In this document: in pieces, positions 1 through 8,690 of the stretch
Position numbering within the stretch: the stretch's first letter is position 1
How the letters are laid out: every line of letters begins with the position of its first letter
Source: Sporosarcina pasteurii
Lineage (GTDB): Bacteria > Bacillota > Bacilli > Bacillales_A > Planococcaceae
Assembly (NCBI RefSeq): GCF_041295575.1
Contig: NZ_CP160452.1
Location: 930,001-994,000, forward strand
Direction of reading: 5' to 3'
Length of the DNA: 64,000 nucleotides
Program-made: the position numbers and the translations under genes
Notes under the pieces: model-generated
The model's database searches: none
What the model was told of the DNA's origin: nothing
The model's input: only the letters and a program-made list of their open reading frames with translations

Positions 1-1358
1 GTCGTACTTCGAAAGAACACGGTTTACACAGTGATGCAAGTACACGATTTGAAAAGGGCGTTGACCCAGAACGTGTAGAAGCGGCGGCAGAACGTGCTGC
101 ACAACTGATTGCTGAATTAGCTGGTGGAGACGTACTAGAAGGTTCAGTAGTGATTGATGAACTGGATAAAACACCAGTTCAAATTACGATATCACCTGAC
201 TATATTAACAACCGACTTGGGATGAAAATTTCCCTTGAAGAGATGCTATCAATTTTGAATCGCCTAAAGTTTGGTGTAGAAGCCATCAATGGAAAACTTG
301 TGATTGATGCGCCGACACGAAGACAAGATATCCGTATTAAAGAAGACATTATTGAAGAAATTGCAAGAATGTATGGCTATGATCATATTCCGATGACATT
401 GCCGGTAACAGAATCTAAACCGGGCGGACTGACGCCTTATCAAGAGAAACGCAGAACGGTCAAAGCATTCCTAGAAGGTGCTGGCCTTTATGAGTCTCTG
501 ACGTATTCATTGACATCAGAGAAGTCTGCGCATAAATACGCACTGGAAACTGCGCCGACAACTAAACTTTTAATGCCAATTAGTGAAGAGCGTAGTGTTT
601 TACGACAAAGTATTATTCCACATTTATTAGAAGTTGCAACATACAATGTCGCACGCCGAAATGATTCTGTAGCACTATATGAAATTAGTTCTGTATTCCT
701 TGATGAAGAGGAAGACGGATTACCGAAAGAAGTTGCCCATGTCGCAGCGGTCGTGACTGGTAAGTGGGTAGACCATGCTTGGCAAGCTGAAACGAAAAAA
801 GTGGACTTCTTCGTGCTAAAAGGAATTGTCGAAGGCATGATGGAAAAGCTTGGCTTAACAGCAGGCATATCATTTGAAGCAGCTGTACTTGATGGGATGC
901 ATCCTGGCCGAACAGCGAATATTTACTTGAATAACAAACGCATCGGTTTTGTCGGTCAAATTCACCCAACCGTGCAAAACGAGCGTGATTTAAAAGATAC
1001 GTATGTCATGGAAATGAATCTTGATAAGATTTTATCGTTGGATGTGGGGGAACTTTTATATACGCCAGTTCCGCGTTTCCCATCTATTACGAGAGATATT
1101 GCATTAGTCGTTTCAAGTGAAACATCAGCAAGTACACTTGAAAGAGTCATTCAACGTGCAGGTGGTAAATTACTGAAAAACGTGAAGCTGTTTGATTTAT
1201 ATGAAGGGGATAATGTAGAGAGTGGTAAGAAGTCTATTGCATTCTCCTTAACGTACCAAGACCCTGAACGCACGCTAACAGATGATGAAGTTGTGAAAGC
1301 ACATGATAAAGTACTCGCTGCATTAACGTCCGAAGCAGGCGCTTTATTAAGAGGATAA
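1..1358 (+). CDS. pheT: Phenylalanine--tRNA ligase beta subunit (5' end outside window)
   Basis: Beta subunit of the cytoplasmic phenylalanyl-tRNA synthetase, which charges tRNA-Phe as an alpha2beta2 complex. The frame is open from base 3 and starts inside the B3/B4 domain (HGLHSDASTRFEKGVDPE, the usual pheT signature), so about 451 C-terminal residues of a roughly 800-residue protein are present. B5 (DYINNRLG), the core aminoacylation-like region and the C-terminal anticodon-binding fold (PRFPSITRDIALVV) follow in order. A GTG at 150 is internal and not the start. An intrinsic terminator follows the stop. pheS is expected just upstream. No defect is visible. Confidence 0.97.
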   Translation, partial: RTSKEHGLHSDASTRFEKGVDPERVEAAAERAAQLIAELAGGDVLEGSVVIDELDKTPVQITISPDYINNRLGMKISLEEMLSILNRLKFGVEAINGKLVIDAPTRRQDIRIKEDIIEEIARMYGYDHIPMTLPVTESKPGGLTPYQEKRRTVKAFLEGAGLYESLTYSLTSEKSAHKYALETAPTTKLLMPISEERSVLRQSIIPHLLEVATYNVARRNDSVALYEISSVFLDEEEDGLPKEVAHVAAVVTGKWVDHAWQAETKKVDFFVLKGIVEGMMEKLGLTAGISFEAAVLDGMHPGRTANIYLNNKRIGFVGQIHPTVQNERDLKDTYVMEMNLDKILSLDVGELLYTPVPRFPSITRDIALVVSSETSASTLERVIQRAGGKLLKNVKLFDLYEGDNVESGKKSIAFSLTYQDPERTLTDDEVVKAHDKVLAALTSEAGALLRG

Positions 1359-1365
1359 AATTAAA

Positions 1366-1399
1366 ACGAACCGTCCCAGTAGGGGCGGTTCGTTTTTTT
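1366..1399 (+). terminator. Intrinsic terminator of pheT
   Basis: A 12-bp stem (1366-1377 with 1382-1393, one G-U pair) and AGTA loop are followed by seven T. The complementary strand also ends in a T-rich run, so it may work in both directions between pheT and the convergent ger operon. Confidence 0.9.
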
Positions 1400-1432
1400 A
1401 ATGGCGTTCTAAATGGCATGCTTATGGCGTGC

Positions 1433-1504
1433 CAGTCACTCAAACTTTCATGTTAATTGGAACAAACGTGAATGATTAAGTATTCATGTTTGTTTGAGTG
1501 ACTG
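1433..1504. repeat. 13-bp inverted repeat downstream of the ger operon
   Basis: CAGTCACTCAAAC at 1433-1445 is repeated exactly, inverted, at 1492-1504, directly against the stop codon of the last ger gene on the minus strand. A second short stem lies inside (GTGAAT/ATTCATG). No T-run follows, so it looks like an mRNA 3' end structure rather than a simple terminator. Confidence 0.55.
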
Positions 1505-1678
1505 TCACCTTAATAACAAAACGAGCAACACTGGAAAACAGAACGCCATCATTGCAATGAAAACACTTGCGAATTTATTCTTCTCTTGCCAAGTCGAGTG
1601 TGCTAGGTCAAAAGTGAAGTACATTAAATATAAGGCAATACCGATCAGAACTAAATTCAATCTAATCAGTCCTTTCAT
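1505..1678 (-). CDS. Small two-helix germinant receptor D-type subunit
   Basis: A 57-residue membrane protein beginning MKGLIRLNLVLIGIALY and ending VLLVLLLR, with two hydrophobic segments (about residues 4-22 and 37-56) joined by a short polar loop. Its ATG overlaps the stop of the upstream GerC gene as ATGA, so it is translationally coupled. Some Bacillales ger operons carry a fourth, small two-TM D subunit that modulates receptor function. Position, size and topology fit that class. The assignment rests on context because such short proteins have little sequence signature. The gene is too short for ordinary ORF cut-offs. Confidence 0.7.
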   Translation of the reverse strand: MKGLIRLNLVLIGIALYLMYFTFDLAHSTWQEKNKFASVFIAMMAFCFPVLLVLLLR

Positions 1679-2898
1679 TTGTCATTGATTACTTCAGGTT
1701 TTATTTGAGGACCTAGACTCTCGATTGTTACTTTAAATTTCACATCTACGTTTGCATTTGCATATTTTTCTTCCCAATCGTACTTGTTGTATTCGTCAAT
1801 CGTCCAAAATTGTTGACGTGCGTTTAAATACCACCAAAAAGGTTCACTGCGAAATTCTTCTTGCGTTTTTTTCACAAGTTTCATTGCCATTTGTTCTAAA
1901 TGCGCTTCAATGGATTGTTTTAGCTTTTGGTGATTTGATAAGTTTGTTGTATAATTTGCTAAGCTATTATTTGAAAAAACTTGTACATTAACTGGAACTG
2001 TTACATTCACTTTGGGCGTGTCAGTCTTAACATCGACTTTCACTTTCGTATTCCCATTTGTAAGTTGGATAGAGATTCGATAGTCGTCATTGATCGGGTC
2101 AGGGAGTGATTGAATGGTATAGTGAGTCAGGGATTTTGTTCTAAGCAACAATGCCATTCGCGTTTCTTCTCCAGTTAAAGTGCCGATCATCTTCCCATTT
2201 TTGAAAACAGCTGCTCCCATCATTTGTACGGGATCTCCAGATTTTTGAGGAATCTCACCTGCACGGTAATCATCTTCGTTCGGCTTTATCTGCTCTTCTT
2301 TTTTTGTTGTTGCGTAATTTGCCAAAAATAATTCACCAGACGTTCGTTGAAAATATCGATTTAAATCAGAATGAGGGACTAGCCCAGTGTCCTTCCATCT
2401 TTGTTCCATATAAAAATAATATTTGTGGGGACGAGTTTCGAGCTCGGGTTTATTTTTTTGGATAAATTCTCGTGCCTTTTCTTTACTTACAATCAGTGTG
2501 TTTTCCAGCCTCATTTGCGGCTCCATCAACGCAGAAGCAATTGTATGATGAAACAGTTCATTTTTTGCAAACTCTTCGCCTACGATAATCGTTTTTAGAT
2601 GGTCAAAGCTTAATTCTCTTGTAATTACACTGTTTGCCAACTCTTTCGCAGAAAATATATCTGTTGTTGTAAAAGTTACAATATCACTAGGAGACTCGTT
2701 GGGGGCTTCTCCTGCGGCAGATGAACCAACTTGCGGATTCGCAATTTGAAAGGTGACGTCAATTAAGTGTTCGTCAACCTCATTTAAATCGATCCCTATA
2801 ACAACTACATAAGCATTTTGCTCCAACTCAAGTTTATCTCCACAGGCAGATAGGAGGAGAACAGATGCTAAACTAAGCGGCAGAATTATTCGTTTCAT
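1675..2898 (-). CDS. Spore germination receptor C subunit, Ger(x)C lipoprotein
   Basis: Lipoprotein subunit of a GerA-type germinant receptor, anchored on the outer face of the spore inner membrane. The N-terminus has a lipoprotein signal (MKRIILPLSLASVLLLSACG) with lipobox LSAC and Cys19 as the lipidated residue. The remaining roughly 390 residues resemble the three-domain Ger(x)C fold, including the AKELANSV and FGRE-like regions. A GAGGAGG box lies about 10 bases before the ATG. The gene overlaps the end of the B subunit gene by 26 bases and the D subunit gene by 4. The ligand cannot be predicted from sequence. Confidence 0.93.
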   Translation of the reverse strand: MKRIILPLSLASVLLLSACGDKLELEQNAYVVVIGIDLNEVDEHLIDVTFQIANPQVGSSAAGEAPNESPSDIVTFTTTDIFSAKELANSVITRELSFDHLKTIIVGEEFAKNELFHHTIASALMEPQMRLENTLIVSKEKAREFIQKNKPELETRPHKYYFYMEQRWKDTGLVPHSDLNRYFQRTSGELFLANYATTKKEEQIKPNEDDYRAGEIPQKSGDPVQMMGAAVFKNGKMIGTLTGEETRMALLLRTKSLTHYTIQSLPDPINDDYRISIQLTNGNTKVKVDVKTDTPKVNVTVPVNVQVFSNNSLANYTTNLSNHQKLKQSIEAHLEQMAMKLVKKTQEEFRSEPFWWYLNARQQFWTIDEYNKYDWEEKYANANVDVKFKVTIESLGPQIKPEVINDK

Positions 2899-3985
2899 TG
2901 TCTTGACGGCCTCCTCTCAACTTGCTTAAAGCCCAAAGGAAGAAAGGGAGAGTGATTAGCAGCCACGAACCAATTTTAAACATAACTTCTCTATAAGGAA
3001 TGAGAATATAGGTGTTTGCCGGAAGTAAACTGCTCAACGCAATCAGTCCGGCTAAAGGAACAAGCAACTTCTCGAAATTTTTCAAACGTAAAGCACTGCC
3101 TAAAAAGAATGCCAATAAATATAAGCAAATGGCGAATCTGAAAAGTATTGCAAAGAGCCAAAAATAGAGGAAGAAGCCTTCTACGTGGGAGATGCTTGTA
3201 CCAAACTCGGCTATTCTCGTTAGTTCTTGATGTGGATAGGCCATGCGTTTAGTAGAAGGATAATCAAAGACCGCCACGTAAATGGCCAGAAACAGCATTA
3301 ATTTGAATGCTGCAACCCCTAAACCTAAAAGGGAGGCAAGTTGATAATTTTTAAAAGTACGTGTATACGGAAAAAAAGCCGCAAGTAGAATCACTTCGCC
3401 AAGTATAAAACTGTGATTAAAACTTTGGGTTAGTAATGTTCCTAACCCAGGCCCTGCTAATGGAAATAACCTTAACCAACTAACCTCTTTCCACACAATG
3501 AAAAGCAAAAGAATCAATGTAATTTCCAAAACTGGTATCAATAGCCAAGTCCCGCTGCTAATCGCTTTTAATCCGCGTTTTGCAATAAAGAAACTGGTGA
3601 GTAATAGAGCCAAAGTTAACAATGAAACCGACGTTTTTTGGTAAAATAGTGTACTTATAATCGATGCAGAACTTTTGCTCCTATTTGTTATTGAGAAGAA
3701 CATGATAAAAAATAGCGTGAAACAAATTACTGAACCCAAAAATTTTCCTGAAAGATGAAAAATCAGTTCTATTAATCCCTTTTCATATTTTTTTATTAAG
3801 GCTAACAATAACATGAAGGGAATACTAATTATGACCAACTGAAAAAAAGGAATCAGCCAAGTAGCATTGCCGCCAAGTTGAAAAAGATAGCCGGGTGTTT
3901 CGTCCGTGACTTTAACACCAATAATAAGCAAAACAATTGAAAAAAACTCTCGTGTTCCTATTTTTCCATCTTCATTTTTATTCAT
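2873..3985 (-). CDS. Spore germination receptor B subunit, GerAB/APC-type permease
   Basis: Integral membrane subunit of the germinant receptor, a member of the amino acid-polyamine-organocation superfamily that forms the germinant-binding pocket in GerAB relatives. About 370 residues with some ten hydrophobic helices, starting MNKNEDGKIGTREFFSIVLL. The open frame extends 51 codons upstream, but that stretch lies inside the A subunit gene and reads as shadow sequence. ATG at 3985 (or 3994) follows a GAAAGG box, and 3985 has the better spacing. It overlaps the neighbouring genes at both ends, which implies coupled translation A-B-C-D. Confidence 0.9.
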   Translation of the reverse strand: MNKNEDGKIGTREFFSIVLLIIGVKVTDETPGYLFQLGGNATWLIPFFQLVIISIPFMLLLALIKKYEKGLIELIFHLSGKFLGSVICFTLFFIMFFSITNRSKSSASIISTLFYQKTSVSLLTLALLLTSFFIAKRGLKAISSGTWLLIPVLEITLILLLFIVWKEVSWLRLFPLAGPGLGTLLTQSFNHSFILGEVILLAAFFPYTRTFKNYQLASLLGLGVAAFKLMLFLAIYVAVFDYPSTKRMAYPHQELTRIAEFGTSISHVEGFFLYFWLFAILFRFAICLYLLAFFLGSALRLKNFEKLLVPLAGLIALSSLLPANTYILIPYREVMFKIGSWLLITLPFFLWALSKLRGGRQDNETNNSAA

Positions 3986-5540
3986 TGTTGCCATCGCCTT
4001 TCGGTTTTGGCGCCCTTGCCTTTTGTTTTGGTGACATGGACATCGGCCTAATCCATTGCTTCCAAATAGGTGGGCGTGCCAGTAAATCTTTTGAGGATGG
4101 ATAATGTGGCGAGAGTGGTTCGAAAAAAGAAACGCCAAATGATTTCATTGAAACGAGATAAGCTAAAAGAAAAGCGCCAACAATTGCAATGCCGAAAAAA
4201 CCAAATAAGTAAGCAGAAAATAGAAAAACAAAACGTAACATTCTTATAGAAATGTTAAAGCTTACGTCAGGGATTGTAAAAGAGGACAGCCCGGTAATTG
4301 CTACAATCACGACAAGAATTGGACTGATGAGATTCGCTTCTACTGCGGCTTGTCCGAGAATAAGTGCACCGACTATTCCGATGGTGGGACCAAGCGTAGT
4401 TGGGACACGGACGCCTGCTTCGCGTAAAATTTCAAATGCTACTTCCATAATAATAATCTCTGCGATAACAGGAAAAGGAATTCTTTCCCTCGTTGCTGCA
4501 ATGGCAAGCATTAAATCGGTCGGAATCATTCCAGTATGAAAGGTTGTAACCGCTATATATAAGGCTGGTGTTAAAAGAGCAATAAAGAGTGCAATTAATC
4601 GTATTGTACGGAGAAAATTTCCATACGGCATACGTAAATATTGATCTTCTACCGTATGGATAAATGACCAAAACGTGGTCGGTACAATAAGTGCAGTCGG
4701 TGAGTTCTCCATTATTAAAACGACATGCCCTTCTAATATAAAGGATGCAGCACGGTCAGGCCGTTCAGTCATTAAGGTTGTTGGGAAAATGGAATAAGGC
4801 CGTTCTTCTATATATTGTTCAACTTGAGAGAGAGTCAAAATTGCATCTGTTTCAATCGCTTTTAATCTTTTTATAACTTCTTCAACAATGCCATTATCCG
4901 CAATGTTTTTTATATACATCACAGAAACTTCTTGTTCTGAATGTTGCCCAATCGTAACTGGATCACAAAAAAAATTTGGATTTCTAATCTGCTTACGTAA
5001 TAAAGAACGATTCACCGCAGCTGATTCGTTAAATGCAGCTTTTGGTCCGATGATTGTCGTTTCAGTTGTTGGTTCTGAAACTGAACGATTTTCAAATTTA
5101 ACGGTGTCAATTGAAACGGCACAAGCTTCATTGTCTACCAGGATAACTGTGCTACCATTCACTAAGCTCTGTTGAACTTCATTTACTGTTGTAATTAGTT
5201 TTGCATCTGCTGTTGGTAATATCGTTGTCAATAGCAAAGATACAAAGTCGATGTTTGGAAGTGAACCATCCGATTTTCTTAATAAGGGTTGTAAGATTGT
5301 CGTATCGATAAGATTAACATCAACAGTTCCTTCTATTGATAAGACGACGATGCTTTTGTCGTATATTGGAAGAAAAAGATTGCGTATTTGTAAAGCATTA
5401 TTTGTTGGATAGGAAAAAATGGTTTGTAGCTTAGTAAGATTTAGCATAACCTCATCTGATAAAGGTTCTTCATTCGTTTGTTGATTTGCTTCAGATTCAT
5501 TTTCTTCGTTCTTATTTTGTTTATTCTTAAAGAAAGACAT
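3978..5540 (-). CDS. Spore germination receptor A subunit, GerA family
   Basis: A 520-residue GerA-family protein. The N-terminal half is hydrophilic with the conserved CAVSIDTVKFENRSVSEP and RSLLRKQIRNPNF stretches, followed by several membrane helices from about residue 310 (TEDQYLRMPYGNF through PDVSFNISIRMLRF) and a charged C-terminal tail. The N-terminal 40 residues are rich in Asn, Glu and Lys. CCGGAGG lies 7 bases before the ATG. First gene of a four-gene receptor operon (A-B-C-D, minus strand) inserted between pheT and rnhC relative to B. subtilis. Expressed presumably in the forespore. Confidence 0.95.
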   Translation of the reverse strand: MSFFKNKQNKNEENESEANQQTNEEPLSDEVMLNLTKLQTIFSYPTNNALQIRNLFLPIYDKSIVVLSIEGTVDVNLIDTTILQPLLRKSDGSLPNIDFVSLLLTTILPTADAKLITTVNEVQQSLVNGSTVILVDNEACAVSIDTVKFENRSVSEPTTETTIIGPKAAFNESAAVNRSLLRKQIRNPNFFCDPVTIGQHSEQEVSVMYIKNIADNGIVEEVIKRLKAIETDAILTLSQVEQYIEERPYSIFPTTLMTERPDRAASFILEGHVVLIMENSPTALIVPTTFWSFIHTVEDQYLRMPYGNFLRTIRLIALFIALLTPALYIAVTTFHTGMIPTDLMLAIAATRERIPFPVIAEIIIMEVAFEILREAGVRVPTTLGPTIGIVGALILGQAAVEANLISPILVVIVAITGLSSFTIPDVSFNISIRMLRFVFLFSAYLFGFFGIAIVGAFLLAYLVSMKSFGVSFFEPLSPHYPSSKDLLARPPIWKQWIRPMSMSPKQKARAPKPKGDGNNE

Positions 5541-5571
5541 GGTAAAACCTCCGGGGAAAATTGCTTACTTC

Positions 5572-5601
5572 AAGTATGTCCTGATTTATGGAATACAATA
5601 C
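5572..5601 (-). promoter_or_regulatory. Candidate sigma-G promoter of the ger operon
   Basis: On the minus strand GTATT (5597-5601) and CATACTT (5572-5578) are 18 bases apart, close to the forespore sigma-G pattern (GNATR, CATNNTA). ger receptor operons are known sigma-G targets. The match is imperfect and not unique in AT-rich DNA. Confidence 0.35.
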
Positions 5602-5734
5602 GGAAAAGTGATTTCTTTAGAACGAAAGAAAGAGGTTATTTTTGCGCTAACGAATGATTTTTTTCCGAGAGTGAGAAGTTTTTCATCCCGAAATATAGCA
5701 AATTAACTGTTATCCGCTTTACAGAGGTAAATCC

Positions 5735-5763
5735 TTGAGAACGTGCTCGGAATATCCGATAAT
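5735..5763 (+). promoter_or_regulatory. Sigma-A promoter of purU
   Basis: TTGAGA (5735-5740) and GATAAT (5758-5763) with a 17-base spacer, 36 bases before the purU start. Confidence 0.7.
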
Positions 5764-5799
5764 AGGAGGCTATTATAGTTAAACAGGAGAAGAGTATAT

Positions 5800-6705
5800 A
5801 TGTTAAATCGAGAAATAGATCATATAAAATTCCGGCAAAAAAGAAGAAATGAAAATCAAGGCCGATTATTGGTCAGTTGTCCAGACAAACCAGGTATTGT
5901 ATCTGTATTGTCGACATTTTTGTATCAGCAAGGGGCGAATATTATTGAGTCGAGTCAGTACACAAGTGATCCAGAGAATGGGATGTTTTTCATACGTATC
6001 GAGTTTGTCTGCGAGGATTTAGTGACAAAATCAGCACGCCTTGAAAAAGACTTTGAAGAAATTGCTAAGATTCATGGAATGGGTTTTCGGCTTGCCTATG
6101 GGAGTGAACGAAAGCGTTCGGCGATTTATGTTTCTAGAGAAACGCATTGTTTGATGGAATTATTATGGGAATGGCAAAGCGGAGACTTGGATACGGATAT
6201 TGTTGTTGTCATTAGTAACCACGAGGAAGCACGACCTATGGTAGAAGCTTTAGGGATTCCTTTTCATTACATTCCTGCAAACAAAGATATCCGCCAACAA
6301 GTCGAGGCAGAACAAATCCAACTGATGGAAAAATATGACGTTGATTTATTAATTCTTGCCCGGTATATGCAAATTCTAACGCCTAATTTTGTGAGTCGTT
6401 TTGCAAATCGGATTATTAATATTCACCACTCTTTCTTACCGGCATTTATCGGAGCGGGTCCATACGAGCGTGCGTATGACCGAGGTGTGAAACTAATTGG
6501 TGCTACGTCTCATTATGTAACGAATGACCTTGATGAAGGTCCAATTATTGAGCAGGATGTAGTACGTGTAGATCATCGGGACCATGTGGCTGATTTGAAG
6601 AAAATCGGAAGTCAAGTTGAGCGAAGTGTTCTTGTGAAAGCAGTAAAATGGCATCTTGAGGACCGGATTATTGTTCAAGATAATAAAACGATTGTGTTCC
6701 ACTAA
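5800..6705 (+). CDS. purU: Formyltetrahydrofolate deformylase
   Basis: Hydrolyses 10-formyl-THF to formate and THF, balancing one-carbon pools and, in some bacteria, feeding formate to PurT. 301 residues, the usual length. An N-terminal ACT domain (GRLLVSCPDKPGIVSVLSTF, residues about 20-95) precedes the formyltransferase fold. The catalytic Asn-His-Asp set is visible: INIHHSFLPAF and the Asp of THYVTNDLDEGPI (here SHYVTNDLDEGPI). Its start follows an AGGAGA box. Monocistronic, between its own promoter and a strong terminator. Not part of the B. subtilis pheT-rnhC neighbourhood. Confidence 0.96.
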   Translation: MLNREIDHIKFRQKRRNENQGRLLVSCPDKPGIVSVLSTFLYQQGANIIESSQYTSDPENGMFFIRIEFVCEDLVTKSARLEKDFEEIAKIHGMGFRLAYGSERKRSAIYVSRETHCLMELLWEWQSGDLDTDIVVVISNHEEARPMVEALGIPFHYIPANKDIRQQVEAEQIQLMEKYDVDLLILARYMQILTPNFVSRFANRIINIHHSFLPAFIGAGPYERAYDRGVKLIGATSHYVTNDLDEGPIIEQDVVRVDHRDHVADLKKIGSQVERSVLVKAVKWHLEDRIIVQDNKTIVFH

Positions 6706-6717
6706 CATTTATTGAAT

Positions 6718-6759
6718 AGCACGGCCGCCTAGAATTTAACTAGACAGCCGTGCTTTTTT
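6718..6759 (+). terminator. Terminator between convergent purU and rnhC
   Basis: AGCACGGC...GCCGTGCT stem, extended by CTAG/CTAG around an AATTTAA loop, followed by six T. It lies between two convergent genes and could serve both. Confidence 0.88.
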
Positions 6760-6795
6760 GTTACGAAAGGCGGATGAATTTACCAGTGTATTCGT

Positions 6796-7731
6796 TTATC
6801 TTTTTTTACTTGAAACAAGTTTCATCGCTTTTTCTCGATTGGCAAAATGCCATTTTGTCATTGTTTTTAAAGTGGCTTCTCCGTGTTTTAATAGAATTTT
6901 GGCAGCGACTTGATCGACTTTTGGACCTGCTCCTTTTGGAAGTTGAAAGCCGGAAAGTTCGCTCAATCTATCCATCTCTTTTAGAAAGGCGACACGCGCT
7001 AAAATAGAGGCCGCTGCAACGGAAACATGAAGACCTTCAGCTTTCGTCGAGAGAATGAGATTTTCTCGAATGATTTCAGGTTCATCCCTTAGATAATTGT
7101 AGTAAACCCCGCGCTGTGCAAATTGATCTACTAAAATATAGTCAGGTTTTTCAACTGCCATTTTCCGAAGCACATGCTTTAATGCTTGGTTATGTAAGAG
7201 CGCTTTGATTTTTCCTTGAGAATTACCTTGTTGTTGAATATCATTATATTTCGGATTGGACACGGTTAGGACGCTGTGGGTGAGTGTCGCTTCTAGGTCA
7301 GGCGCAATTTGGCGCATCAGGTCGTCGGTTAATTGCTTGGAATCTTTCACGCCTAGCTCACGAACAAGTTCAATTTTGTCCGCCGGCACATAACAAGCTG
7401 CAACTGTCACTGGGCCAAAAAAATCACCTGTACCCGTTTCATCGGATCCTACAACAGAAAGCATGCTTAAATTAGGCGGCAATGTATCGCCTTTTGTATT
7501 CGTTTTTCCGGCTGATTTTTTAATTTCAACATTTCCCCAACGACTTGCTTCGCGGTTTGCCCCTCCTCCTTGAAATAATACTTTTCCAGAGTTATACACC
7601 GTAATAGATGTGTCTGAAGTTTTAGCAGCAAATCTTACACCAGGTGCATTTCGGACAACTTTCACATTTGTATAAGCTGTGATTAATTCAGTGATTTTTT
7701 CATCATTTAATTTTAACACTTGGTTGGACAT
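6796..7731 (-). CDS. rnhC: Ribonuclease HIII
   Basis: Cleaves RNA in RNA-DNA hybrids, including R-loops and primers. 311 residues, standard for RnhC. It has an N-terminal TBP-like substrate-binding domain (VRNAPGVRFAAKTSDTSITVYNSGKVLFQGG) and a type 2 RNase H core with the DEXTGTGDFFGP active-site motif (SDETGTGDFFGPVTVAA), DSKQLTD, and the downstream acidic residue in YILVDQFA. Transcribed away from zapA, as in B. subtilis. Confidence 0.97.
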   Translation of the reverse strand: MSNQVLKLNDEKITELITAYTNVKVVRNAPGVRFAAKTSDTSITVYNSGKVLFQGGGANREASRWGNVEIKKSAGKTNTKGDTLPPNLSMLSVVGSDETGTGDFFGPVTVAACYVPADKIELVRELGVKDSKQLTDDLMRQIAPDLEATLTHSVLTVSNPKYNDIQQQGNSQGKIKALLHNQALKHVLRKMAVEKPDYILVDQFAQRGVYYNYLRDEPEIIRENLILSTKAEGLHVSVAAASILARVAFLKEMDRLSELSGFQLPKGAGPKVDQVAAKILLKHGEATLKTMTKWHFANREKAMKLVSSKKR

Positions 7732-7823
7732 TCAATTACAACTTCCTTTCGTCTACTTTATTCACAAACGACTCGTTTTCATGGTATGATAGGACACAGA
7801 GTTTTACAGGGGGTGTCTAGTCC

Positions 7824-8084
7824 TTGGCAGATGAGCAGAAAACACGTATAGCGGTTGAAATATATGGTCAAACGTATAACATGGTTGGTACAGAAACAAG
7901 CAGTTATATGCGTCAAGTTGCATCTATGGTTGATGATAAAATGAGAGAGATTAGCGAACGTAACCCAAGTCTCGACACTGCGAAAATTGCAGTTCTAGCT
8001 GCGGTGAATAGTGTACATGATTATCTTAAATTAAAAGAGCAAGTTGAACAAATGGAAGAAGAATTAAAAAATTTGAAGGGTTGA
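7824..8084 (+). CDS. zapA: Cell division protein ZapA
   Basis: Small FtsZ-ring stabiliser, 86 residues, with an N-terminal beta region ([16 protein letters not shown]) and C-terminal coiled coil ([15 protein letters not shown]). TTG start at 7824, chosen because an AGGGGG box lies about 10 bases upstream and the residues that follow match ZapA N-termini. An extended -10 like sequence TGGTATGAT lies at 7772-7780. First gene of a likely zapA-cvpA-polX-mutS2 unit. Confidence 0.93.
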   Translation: MADEQKTRIAVEIYGQTYNMVGTETSSYMRQVASMVDDKMREISERNPSLDTAKIAVLAAVNSVHDYLKLKEQVEQMEEELKNLKG

Positions 8085-8093
8085 CGGTCTTAC

Positions 8094-8633
8094 ATGCTAG
8101 ATTTACTCATTCTCCTCCTTTTCTTGGGCGGATTAATCACCGGTTTCAGAAGAGGACTAATCGTACAAGCGATACATATGACAGGTTTTATTATAGCGTT
8201 AATTATAGCTTACTTATACTATAAGGATCTTTCGGAAAAATTTGTCCTTTGGATTCCTTATCCAGGCGTGACTGCAGATTCGAAATTATCGTTTTCTGTA
8301 GGAGAACTTGACTTGGATATTACATTTTATCGCTTACTCGCATTTGTATTAATATTTATTGTGGTGAAATTTGGTTTACAACTGATTGCATCCATGTTTG
8401 ATTTTTTAAAGTATTTACCAGTGTTAGGTTTCTTAGCCCGTTTGTCGGGAGCAGTTTTAGGATTGGTTGAATTTTACATAGCCATTTTCCTGATTCTTTA
8501 TGTAGCCTATTTATTACCAATCGATTTTATACAAGCGATCATTCAGAAATCTATAATTGCAAGTGCGATGTTTGAACACACACCACTATTATCCGAAAAA
8601 GTGAAAAATTGGTGGTACATTTATAAGAATTAA
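8094..8633 (+). CDS. CvpA family membrane protein (YshB-like)
   Basis: 179-residue membrane protein with four hydrophobic segments (about residues 1-15, 22-43, 79-100, 125-150), starting MLDLLILLLFLGGLITGFRRGL, a typical CvpA/colicin V production family N-terminus. It starts 9 bases after zapA. The family's molecular role is not settled. Its place between zapA and polX is conserved in Bacillus (yshB). Confidence 0.9.
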   Translation: MLDLLILLLFLGGLITGFRRGLIVQAIHMTGFIIALIIAYLYYKDLSEKFVLWIPYPGVTADSKLSFSVGELDLDITFYRLLAFVLIFIVVKFGLQLIASMFDFLKYLPVLGFLARLSGAVLGLVEFYIAIFLILYVAYLLPIDFIQAIIQKSIIASAMFEHTPLLSEKVKNWWYIYKN

Positions 8634-8636
8634 CAG

Positions 8637-8666
8637 CTTCCCCCTTCATAAGGAGGGAAGTTTTTT
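8637..8666 (+). terminator. Intra-operon hairpin with T-run
   Basis: CTTCCC...GGGAAG stem followed by six T, between cvpA and polX. It should partly attenuate transcription into polX-mutS2. Confidence 0.65.
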
Positions 8667-8690
8667 AAAGGTCAAGTAGGAGGTTTTTCA

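Noticed and set aside
3986-4138. N-terminal extension of the ger B subunit
   Set aside because: Those codons lie wholly inside the A subunit gene and read as shadow sequence. The ATG at 3985 fits the family.
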